Positions 35,311 to 43,771 of a DNA stretch of 64,000 bases are shown one piece after another. The position numbers and the translations under genes are program-made. The first letter of the stretch is position 1. Each line of letters begins with the position of its first letter. The notes under the pieces are model-generated. The model saw only the letters and a program-made list of their open reading frames with translations, ran no database searches and had not been told where the DNA came from. The stretch lies in NCBI GenBank assembly GCA_963377175.1, contig CAUJNA010000846.1, positions 916,104 to 980,103 on the forward strand, in the 5' to 3' direction. This DNA comes from Effrenium voratum. Lineage: Eukaryota > Sar > Dinophyceae > Suessiales > Symbiodiniaceae.

Positions 35311-37632
35311 TACATAGGTGTCTTTTAAGGGGACCCCTCCACGATGGTGCTTCTGCTTTTGGTTTCCCTTTCAAGCCACAAGAAAGGGGTACTTGGCAAA
35401 AAATAAAGCCGCAGCCATATGTGTGTTTGTTTAAATGTACGTGATCGTAGGGAGACTTGCGCCAAACTTTGCGGAGGGGGGCGCCTTCAAAGTCCTTTCT
35501 GTTTTCTGGAGGGGGTGGTTCAAGGGGGGAACTCAAGGAAATCAAGGGGGGAATCTGTACATACCGGTTCCTTGCTTTTGCAAGTTTCCAACCCGCTTCA
35601 TAAGGGGTAAATACTCCTTTGTGGGAGAAGGGTAGCTGCGTGGAGCGCGCCTTTTGTTGGGGAAAAGACTTGGTAAAGGTAACTGAAGGAAACCACCCTT
35701 ATTGGGCAACAGGCAACCAAAAGCAAAAGCAAAAGTTTGGGGAATGGGAACCCGAAACAGGCTCCCAGCTACCCCACCTTTTTGGTGGGGAATCCCCTTC
35801 ACCTATGGAACGGTATCTGCCCGAGGTGTCCCTTTTGTTAGAAACCGGCTCCAAGGGAAACACAAGGAAACCACCCTTGAATGGGTCAAAACGAACCAGA
35901 AGGAAAACCAAAAGTTTATGGACCTTTAAAGAATTCTGGGAACCCCAATGAACTCTCAAATGCCCCACTTTTGAGTGGGGAATTCTTCCAAGCCCATCTA
36001 GAAAGCGATCAAATCCCCTCAGGAACCGGCCCATTCCTCTAGAAGCCGGTCAACTTACCATCGAGAAACCAGTCAAATTCCCTTTACAGACCCGGCCAAA
36101 TCCCGCTCAAACTCCCCTTACAAACCGGTCAAATATGGTCAAACTTTTGTCTAGAAACACTGGTCCAACTCCGGCCACATGCCCAAATTCCCCCCCCCCA
36201 CCTTCGCTTGGCCCAAGCCCATTCTGTAGCTCTCTGCGGCTCTCGTGCTGGCCCTTGAAGCCATGTAGAAACGCGCGGACATGCACCCTCGCCCTTGGAA
36301 AACAGCTCACGCATTTCAGCGCCGACTCACTCACTTGAACAAACACAACGCTTCAAGGCAAACTAAAGCACAGTTATATCCTCAAAGCCAGCCAAAAGCG
36401 GACACGCGTAGCGTTGACGATAAGTGAGGGGTTTGTTAATCAGGCGTCAACAGTATGGGAATCGTGTACGCTTTAAAACCAGCAGGTGTGTATGCTGTAT
36501 GCTTTGGGTGTTTTTTCTTTTCGAACATGCGGCGTGACACAGAAGCGAAACCAAGGATTTTCGCCTGGGATTTGGAGCCTTTGGTTGGTGCTTAAAGGGG
36601 GGCCAAAGGGAAACCAAAGGGAAACCAAAAGAAAAACCAAGCGGCTCAGGGACTAGCCCCGAATCAACTTCTGGAATTGAGACAAAAACCAGAGCTGCCT
36701 TTTGGTGGTCCTTTTGGAGCGGCTATTTAGCACTGAGGAGGTATAGGTGAACCAGGTGGAATCAATAGAAGCCAAGAAGGTGATATGGAGATGTGTCGAA
36801 CTGGGACCCAAATGCTTGGTGTCCTGTGGTCCCCCTACCAACCAAAAACGCTCCGGACCCCATATACAACACTTACCCCTTAAAAGTCCAAGCCCTGGGG
36901 AAGTTAATCTTTCACAGACATATAGCCCATGTTAACCAAAAAAGTTGTGTTTTTAATAGGTAAGAATAAAAAACAAAACTCCCATGATATCGACCGAGCT
37001 CCGGCGAGCACGACTCTTGGTTTTCCTTCTTTCCACCGACACCCACACCTCCAGGGGTACCTTCTCCATTCTTTCCAGGGATCCTGCTTTCTTAAAAAGA
37101 AACACTTTAGGGAAACAGCTGGTTTTTGATAAGCACGATGCTTGAAAAGAATGGACAAGGAATCACCCCCTGGAATGATTGGAGGCTGTTTGGACACCAA
37201 AATTGGAAGCCGTCGTCGGTAAAAACCGTTGTCGTTCGGGAATCAATCAACCCTTAGAGTGATAAGCATCGGAGGGCAAAAGAAGCAAGGGAGGAGGCAT
37301 ATCTTCCTTTTTCATGGGTGTTGAACGGAAAAACCAAAGAAAGAATGGACAAGGAATCAACCCCTAGAACACCATGGAAAAGGAATCAATTTCTAGAACA
37401 CCGCTTGCTCTTTGTATCCTCCCTTTCTTCTCTTTCCTCCCTCTCCACCGCATAAGACCGCTTCACTCACACCAGTAAAGCGAAATCGAGTCGAGTCGAG
37501 TCGGATCCTCGTGCTCTCCGGCCAGCGCATCTTGCAGCAGCTCGGAGCTCGCCAGGCGGCGCTCCTCGCTTTTGCGAGTCCGCGATCCGCGAGTGGAGTC
37601 TGGAGGTCCTCCAGTGGTCTGGGGCCTAGAAG
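35311..37632. other. Gene-poor region
   Basis: Many short dispersed repeat fragments with AAGGGAAACCAAAAG-like words. A minus-strand stretch at 37,485-37,620 is open and GC-rich, otherwise nothing. Confidence 0.4.
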
Positions 37633-37728
37633 AACCTGGAGTCTCCTTCTGACCCTTAAAAAATGGGGTCATTACCCAAAATAAAGGGGCCATGGACCCA
37701 TTTTTAAAGGGTCATGGAGACTCCAGGA
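37633..37728. mobile_element. GAGTCTCC hairpin repeat, copy 8
   Basis: Reverse-orientation core, complete arms. Confidence 0.8.
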
Positions 37729-37749
37729 AGTTGCTACCCACGTTTTCTC

Positions 37750-37824
37750 TTTTGTCGCTTTTAGTAGGGGAACCGAATCTCCTCCAAAAAAGAAACGGTA
37801 AAAGGGCACTACTGGGGGCCCTAG
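37750..37824. mobile_element. CTAG-ended MITE-like hairpin, copy 9, partial
   Basis: The right half only, 22 bp after a GAGTCTCC hairpin; the two families cluster here. Confidence 0.65.
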
Positions 37825-38000
37825 TGAGAATCAGATGCGAGATCCTAGGGTTCAACAACAAGTCCTAGCTGAAATGGCTATCTACCGTGGGTTCTTTGCC
37901 CTCGGCTTGGATGATGAAACTTGGGTAAATACAGTAATGGTGGTTGCTTGGGTGTTCGATTCGCCAAGTTACGTGGTTAATTTCGTAGATTACAACCTAC

Positions 38001-38126
38001 CTAGGTCCCCCAGTAGAAAGGTTGGAGTAAGGGTACCCTTTTTCTGTAGCCTATTTTAGTAGGGGAACCCCCCCCCCAAAAAAAACACACAAAAGGAGTT
38101 AAAAAGGACACTGCTGGGAGACCTAG
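38001..38126. mobile_element. CTAG-ended MITE-like hairpin, copy 10
   Basis: Full copy with expanded C and A runs, 324 bp from the retrotransposon end. Confidence 0.8.
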
Positions 38127-38449
38127 CTACTGACAACCAGTTGCCAACTCCGCGGACGGGGGGACCAGGTGCCCAACCTCTTGCCAACGTAGAGTTCCAG
38201 CCGATTCCCTATAAGGGAATGGCCACCTGGGGCCCACTTTGGATGATGAAACTCCTGAAAGGTAAAGAATGGCGGTTGTATTAACCCCCTTTGTTTTATT
38301 GGCACTAAACCCCAGCGATATCGGTCCCGCATGGTTTGGTGATACCCTTTTTTGTTTGGGGCGGGGGGGGGGGTTAAAGGGAAACCAAGACGAAAACGGG
38401 TTCATCCATTTTGGGGGGGTCCGATTTCTAAAAAAAGACAGACCCATAT

Positions 38450-38561
38450 GTTCAGAGATGGGAACGCAGCTCGGGATTCCTCAAGGCACTTGAATCAGCA
38501 CAGCAAGCCGCGCCTATTTTCTGCTGTTTGCCGGAAGCATGCAAGATCTGCATCCAGCCCC
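38450..38561 (-). repeat. Split direct repeat B2 (3' end of the retrotransposon)
   Basis: This copy of B marks the 3' terminus of the element on the coding strand. The flanking host bases do not repeat the other junction, so there is no visible target duplication. Confidence 0.88.
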
Positions 38562-38588
38562 CAGCCCCGCACGGGTGGGCGGGTGGGA

Positions 38589-38731
38589 AGCAAAAAATAG
38601 AAGAAGAAGAAGAATGAAACGAAGTCAATGTTGACTGCGACAACTGCTGGAACCCGAGCTGCACGGACACAAGTTGATCAACCTCCTGCAACCCCAACTC
38701 AAAACACAGGGGAACCCTGGCACCCCTAGAG
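38589..38731 (-). repeat. Split direct repeat A2
   Basis: A 143-nt second copy of A, directly joined to B1 and separated from B2 by a 27-bp GC-rich spacer. It is the internal copy expected for circular-intermediate elements. Confidence 0.9.
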
Positions 38732-38842
38732 TTCAGAGATGGGAACGCAGCTCGGGATTCCTCAAGGCACTTGAATCAGCACAGCAAGCCGCGCCTATTT
38801 TCTGCTGTTTGCCGGAAGCATGCAAGATCTGCATCCAGCCCC
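38732..38842 (-). repeat. Split direct repeat B1
   Basis: About 111 nt identical to 38,451-38,561. It lies 72 nt after the Pol stop and shares one G with the adjoining A2 copy. Confidence 0.9.
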
Positions 38843-38913
38843 AAACCAAACTGGCAAACAGCCGAAACAGGCGCGGGGGTAAATGCCCAAGAAAAGAGAC
38901 TGCGCCTGACGCA

Positions 38914-41900
38914 TTAGGCTTGGCCTAGAGCGAGGAGGTGTGGGCTCCAATCTGCTCGCAAAGGAAATAATGACACGGCTGGCTTCGGGACGGGCAACAA
39001 CTGTTGCAAAGCCAGACGAAATCTGCGCTCGGGATCCCATCCTTGCAGGCGTCCGCGGCTCAAATCATCCGCCCGAACATTGGCATGACCTGGAATATGT
39101 GATATGCAGGGCACAATCTGCGAGGAATGGCAAATACTCGCCCACAGCTGCAAGAAAACCGACATGGGCCATGTGGTGGAAAGCATCTTGGCCGAGGCCG
39201 CTTCCGCGGAGGTGTTGTCACTGCCGGAAGACAAGTAAACATGGCCGGCCTGAAAAGCCGTGTTTTCTCTCATCATCAGCACCAGCGCGCACTGCGCCAC
39301 GAGTTCCCAACAAGCAATGTATGACTGCATTGGAGAATCAAGCGCAGGCATCAAATTCCGGATTTCTGCAGCAGTAAAGGTTTCGTGAAACCAGAAACTT
39401 GCATGCTGGTTCTGCGCCCAGCCGCCAATTCCAATCTGGTCAGCCGTAGCGAAGGCATCTGCAGCCATTTGGAACGAAGAGTGCTGAGGCTCCCGCATGC
39501 TGCAAATCCACGGCAATGAAGAAAATACATTCTTCCACCAACAGAGTTGCTGCTTGAGAACTGCTGAGACCTTCCGATACTTGTGTTGGGGATTTACTGC
39601 CCGAATCCAACAAGGTTGCGAAGTGAAGGGGCAGTTCAGCAAATCCTGCTTGCTCTGTATCGCTGTGTGTTTAATGGTGATCAGCTTGCTGCCTACCGGG
39701 ATGTACAAGTGGGGGCAAGCCTGCTCCAGCCGCGCTTGCCCATCGAGTCGGGCGATTAGCCCTGGCCAGTGAGCACTTGGAATGAAGAAGAAAGTTGCTG
39801 GCGGTGTGGCCAGCGCCTCGTAAACACAAGCGAGATGTGGCCTGAGGTATGGGAATAAACGCGTGACCCATACGAGCAAACCCACAAGTTTTTCCAGCGA
39901 TTGCGCGCAGCAGGGTTCCTTCAAGCAATCATCCAAAAGACCCAGAATCTTGAGGCATTTGGCGCGAGGAAGGCTAATAGTTTGCAAGTAAAAGTTCAGT
40001 TCCCACCCATTCCATGTGACGACATCTTGCAAAGTTGACTTGTGCCAGGAGATGGGCACCTCCAGGAGCAACAACAGGGCCGTGGCAATTGCAACAGAAA
40101 CTGCTGCGGTACTCCGAGGTAACGACCCCAAAATGTCGTCAACATATGTCAGGCAAATGTGCCGAGTGTAGATGAAACCGTGCAAGAGACGTGTGATTGC
40201 TGCTCCGCATCGAGCCCACCAGTAGGCGCTGAAGCGGCCACCGAAGTGGCATCGAGTATAACCATACAATGTGCCATCAAAAGCAAACAAAACTAATCCG
40301 CGCTCAGCCTCTGAGATTCGTATTTGTTTATGGGCTGCACTAACGTCCCAGGAGACGCCGACCCAGGGATCTCTGGGGGGCTTGGGGCCCATGCACTGCC
40401 TCAGCTGCTCGACGCCAGGAAGCGCGACTCTTTCAGGCGTCACGCATCTGGCGTTGACGTTGCAAATACTCGAGTCGAGCACCAAGCGGTCCTGTTTCCC
40501 AGCCACTTTCACCAGCCCCAGCCGCCCAACAGAAACTTGGGCCCATCGCCTGCGTGCTGCTTCTAAGCCTCCAGGAATCGCCTCAATAAATCCTCGAGAC
40601 ACCTCTTCTGCGATTGCCTGCTTAGTGTCTTCAAAGAAGTTCTCGGCGCTGGCCCAGTTGCCTTCGCAACACAAAAGTTGTTCTTGACTGCCTTGCGGGC
40701 GGTCATCGGGTGGCCACTGATGGCTGCTGGGAATTCGCTGAAGAACGCCAATTGGGACTCCCTGCGCCAACAGGTCCGGCAAGCAAACATCATTGTCGTG
40801 AGACACTTGAAGAAGCTGCTTGAAGAGCGGGAGTCGCAAGGACTGTCCTGCAGGAATTGTCCAGTCGGCCTCCATGTGGTGGCGCTGCAGCCAGCTCTGG
40901 AGAGATTCTTGAAAAAGCTTGATTGTGTCTGCCGAAAAAGGTGGCGTGGAAAGCTGGCTTCGTAAAGAGGATTCCACTTGAATGTGCAGACGGCGTTGCA
41001 GGATGATCTTGGCCCAATCTGCCCGTAGCTCCTGAAAAAAATCAGGTCTCTGTGGCCGAAGCCAGTTGGCAGTACTGAACTGACCACCACCATCCTCCAC
41101 CTTGTCGAAAGCGCTCTCTGGCTTGCTGCATAAGTTTCTCCAAGACCCCCATGGAACCAGCAAGTTGCGTTGAGTCAAGTGAAAGTGCAGGACTTTTGCT
41201 ACTGCTGCGGCAGACCACGGGTTGAGCACGTGCAGGGAGCTCCCTTGTGATGCTTCTGCAGGAGTCTGGTGAGTACCTGCATCATGCGAACACACAGGCT
41301 CCAAAGCAGTAATTCGGCGACTGCTGCAGCACAATATCCGGCTGTTGGCCCGACCCAGGCCCCGTGAGCCGGCAGCACCCTGAACCACAAAAGGGCAAAA
41401 TTGTGTCACGAATCGCTGCCACTCAGGTGCTTCAAGGGCCACATCGTCAGCGAACTGCAATGCACCAATTGCCGCTCCAGCAATAAAAGCATATTGCAGA
41501 AGTTTCAACCCGCGCAATTGGCATTCACGGCGGTCTTGGACTTTCAGGAGCTCTTCGCTAGACACGCAGGTCAACGTTTGGGACTGCGGCAGGTGGGGCA
41601 TGTTTGCCCACGCAGCCCCCACAAGGCCGGAAGAGCAAAGAGCGCAAAGTTGTAGGAATTGCGTGTCATCCAAAATGTCTGAAGGTGAGACTGACTTGAG
41701 GTCCACTGGTGTGAAACAGTCAAAACGTTGTTCCCGGAAAACTGTGGTGATTGGCGCACCCTCACCCGCAAAGATCTCCAAGAACAGTCGTGGTGCTGCG
41801 AGGCTTTCATATGGTGATTGTGCAGGCTCCGTCTCCCCTTTGGGGGGGTTCACCGCGCCAGGAAGCACTGGCAATGCCGGCGCATCCGCAAAAACATGCA

Positions 41901-42021
41901 CATCCTTGCTTTGCAAGATGGTCTGGGGAAGCGGCTCTGGACCATCTCCCATCGTGGTGTCGTTGAAAAAGAGGCTGGTCGTGCCCACATTGAGCGACGC
42001 CTCACAATGTGAGGCCGCTAG
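38914..42021 (-). CDS. Pol: methyltransferase-like motif, reverse transcriptase and RNase H
   Basis: This polyprotein copies the element RNA into cDNA. Numbering is from a GTG codon at 41,988. Residues 67-105 contain LFLEIFAGEG and a following VDLKS, resembling SAM-binding motifs I and II of DNA methyltransferases; no clear catalytic PC motif follows. The RT domain spans about 460-720: SWDVSAAHKQI with D548 (motif A) and YVDD at 615-618 (motif C). RNase H spans about 840-980: D844 in AADAFATAD, E895 in CWELVAQ, D923 in SGSDNTSAE and the final acidic site in HIPGHANVRADDLS. The first ATG is at 41,952. However, the frame is open without a break back to the Gag TGA at 42,022, eleven codons before the GTG, so expression by stop readthrough is likely. 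The stop codon lies 72 nt before repeat B1. I see no frame damage. Confidence 0.92.
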   Translation of the reverse strand, partial: LAASHCEASLNVGTTSLFFNDTTMGDGPEPLPQTILQSKDVHVFADAPALPVLPGAVNPPKGETEPAQSPYESLAAPRLFLEIFAGEGAPITTVFREQRFDCFTPVDLKSVSPSDILDDTQFLQLCALCSSGLVGAAWANMPHLPQSQTLTCVSSEELLKVQDRRECQLRGLKLLQYAFIAGAAIGALQFADDVALEAPEWQRFVTQFCPFVVQGAAGSRGLGRANSRILCCSSRRITALEPVCSHDAGTHQTPAEASQGSSLHVLNPWSAAAVAKVLHFHLTQRNLLVPWGSWRNLCSKPESAFDKVEDGGGQFSTANWLRPQRPDFFQELRADWAKIILQRRLHIQVESSLRSQLSTPPFSADTIKLFQESLQSWLQRHHMEADWTIPAGQSLRLPLFKQLLQVSHDNDVCLPDLLAQGVPIGVLQRIPSSHQWPPDDRPQGSQEQLLCCEGNWASAENFFEDTKQAIAEEVSRGFIEAIPGGLEAARRRWAQVSVGRLGLVKVAGKQDRLVLDSSICNVNARCVTPERVALPGVEQLRQCMGPKPPRDPWVGVSWDVSAAHKQIRISEAERGLVLFAFDGTLYGYTRCHFGGRFSAYWWARCGAAITRLLHGFIYTRHICLTYVDDILGSLPRSTAAVSVAIATALLLLLEVPISWHKSTLQDVVTWNGWELNFYLQTISLPRAKCLKILGLLDDCLKEPCCAQSLEKLVGLLVWVTRLFPYLRPHLACVYEALATPPATFFFIPSAHWPGLIARLDGQARLEQACPHLYIPVGSKLITIKHTAIQSKQDLLNCPFTSQPCWIRAVNPQHKYRKVSAVLKQQLCWWKNVFSSLPWICSMREPQHSSFQMAADAFATADQIGIGGWAQNQHASFWFHETFTAAEIRNLMPALDSPMQSYIACWELVAQCALVLMMRENTAFQAGHVYLSSGSDNTSAEAASAKMLSTTWPMSVFLQLWASICHSSQIVPCISHIPGHANVRADDLSRGRLQGWDPERRFRLALQQLLPVPKPAVSLFPLRADWSPHLLALGQA

Positions 42022-42024
42022 TCA
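42018..42024 (-). promoter_or_regulatory. Gag UGA stop in readthrough context UGA-CUAG
   Basis: The Gag stop codon TGA (42,024-42,022) is followed at once by CTAG, and Pol is in the same frame with no other stop. UGA followed by CUA(G) is an established leaky-stop context in plant viruses and metazoan genes. A Gag-Pol fusion by termination suppression is therefore plausible; this is inferred from context only. Confidence 0.7.
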
Positions 42025-43416
42025 GTCAATGTCATTGCGGTCGCGGAACCTCACCTTGTGCTCGTGTGCTGCGTGTGCTTGGCCGCAGGGTCTGCCATTC
42101 TCAAGCTTGAAGGCACAGGCATGTAAGTACTTGCAAGGAGAGACAGAGGTGTCACAGCCCTTGGTGTTGTAGCGCATGCACAAGGTTTTTCGCTCCTTGT
42201 TTTGGATCAAGTAAGTACAAAGGGATCCTGGCTGCGCTGCGCGTCCACCAACACGAGAATTTTTCTCGCCGTCCTTGATGACTGGCTTGCTGCCTGCACG
42301 TCGGCCCCCGAAGTCCGAGCCACTTGCCTTTGTGGGCAGCTGTGTTCGCGGTCTGGGTTGGAGAAGGCTGGCCAAGTCATTGCGGGCGTGGGCGAATTCG
42401 TTCAAGACATTGTCCAGCGGCCATTTCTCAACATTCAGGAGGTGGCACATTTCTTGCCAAATGCGCTTGTCAGCTTGCAGTAACTCAGACATGTTCACAC
42501 TGCGGAGTCCACTTGATGCCTCGAACCTGGCGAAAACCAGCTCATGCATGCGTTTGTCGAAGACTTTAAATGTGTGCAGATGCGCTTGCCCGCAGAGCAC
42601 AAAGCTGTTGCGCAGGACAGTTTGCGTGCGGCTGTACCAACTGGGCGTGAGCTGAACTCCTTCTGTGGACAATGTAGGCGTGTCATCCTGAACCAGGTGC
42701 GCCAGCATTTGGAGCTCACTGCGGATTGGCCGAACACTCTTGGCTTCCATCTGGTCTGAATACTGTTTTTGCGATAACCGGTAGTGAAACGGGACCCAGT
42801 GAAAAGCATGCTCATCCTTGCACATCTGGTGCGTGATTGACAGCAACCTGATGCTCGGCATTGCGTCATTGTCCAAAACTTCACCAGAAAAGTTGACGGT
42901 GAAGGTGCGAACCATGGCTGCCACCGCCTCGTGTGACAATTTCGGCGGTGTGTTCTCCAACCACGAACTGGGCGCTGCATTGAGAGGCCCCGCCGGGGAA
43001 GCCTGCGATGGCTGCGCCGGCTGCGGGTCATCCCCACTTCGCTGCGAGATGCGAGGCTGCAACTCTGACCAGATGCGTCGCAATGCCCCGGCTTCTGCGC
43101 TGACCAGGATGGACTCGTCTGGGTAGCAGTCGTCTACTGCAGGGTCGGAGCACAAACGAAGGAGTAATTTGTCCAACTGCTCCAATGTCCTCCCCGACCA
43201 GGCAAAACTTGCCTGAGTGTCGTAGCCCAGGGAACACAAGGCATCAATTAGCAACTCTGGCACCTTCCGCTCCTGGAGGAGTTGGGTCCATGTCTCCGTG
43301 TTGTCCAGTGCTGATTCCATGGCTGCAGTGTCGCCAGCAAGAAACAATGCTTTTGAAAGCCAGGCTTGTCGCTTGGCAGCGTGCTGAAAAAACAGTGTTT
43401 CTAAGAAAAAAACCAT
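42022..43416 (-). CDS. Gag-like protein with C-terminal CCCH zinc finger
   Basis: The 464-residue ORF starts at ATG 43,416. Most of it has no recognisable domain and looks mainly helical with a Pro/Gln/Ala-rich linker around 128-155. The C-terminus has a CCCH-type knuckle: C413, C421, C428 and H432, followed by C434, C444, H448 and H451, then a basic end. A zinc knuckle at the C-terminus just before Pol is what a nucleocapsid-like Gag would show, so the Gag assignment is by position and motif, not by family match. Gag ends in TGA at 42,024-42,022, and Pol continues in the same frame directly after it. The recombinase ORF lies 355 nt upstream; this gap includes a run of about 13 C on the coding strand. 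An alternative is a host-derived RNA-binding protein captured by the element. Confidence 0.75.
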   Translation of the reverse strand: MVFFLETLFFQHAAKRQAWLSKALFLAGDTAAMESALDNTETWTQLLQERKVPELLIDALCSLGYDTQASFAWSGRTLEQLDKLLLRLCSDPAVDDCYPDESILVSAEAGALRRIWSELQPRISQRSGDDPQPAQPSQASPAGPLNAAPSSWLENTPPKLSHEAVAAMVRTFTVNFSGEVLDNDAMPSIRLLSITHQMCKDEHAFHWVPFHYRLSQKQYSDQMEAKSVRPIRSELQMLAHLVQDDTPTLSTEGVQLTPSWYSRTQTVLRNSFVLCGQAHLHTFKVFDKRMHELVFARFEASSGLRSVNMSELLQADKRIWQEMCHLLNVEKWPLDNVLNEFAHARNDLASLLQPRPRTQLPTKASGSDFGGRRAGSKPVIKDGEKNSRVGGRAAQPGSLCTYLIQNKERKTLCMRYNTKGCDTSVSPCKYLHACAFKLENGRPCGQAHAAHEHKVRFRDRNDID

Positions 43417-43560
43417 TGTTCCTATGAAACATGTTCTTGCATGGCGCCCCCTTTATTCTGCGAGCACCCTTGGTGCCTGAAAGCGGCGACAATCCACAAG
43501 CAGGCCTCATGCTGAAAAGCCCATGTTGGGCCCCAAGTGGGCTGGATGTAAACTTGCAAA

Positions 43561-43573
43561 AGGGGGGGGGGGG
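43561..43573. repeat. Poly(G) run between recombinase and Gag ORFs
   Basis: About 13 G on the plus strand within the 355-nt gap of the retrotransposon. Confidence 0.8.
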
Positions 43574-43771
43574 AACTCCTGAGCAAAGAAATAGCACCCA
43601 AACAAAAACAAGGACAAGACCAACCATCCCCTTAAGCGTCTGATGTAAAGGCGCAAGGCTGTGTCATCACACAGGAGCGGCGGGCAATAGCAATGCACAA
43701 ACGCATGCACGTGGGTTCCTGCAGTGGCCCGAACTGTGGCCCGATTTGTCTTTTCTGCGCTTGTCTGACTA

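Noticed and set aside
40271..41390. Plus-strand ORFs antisense to Pol
   Set aside because: They are shadows of the GC-rich Pol frame, which has clear RT and RNase H motifs.
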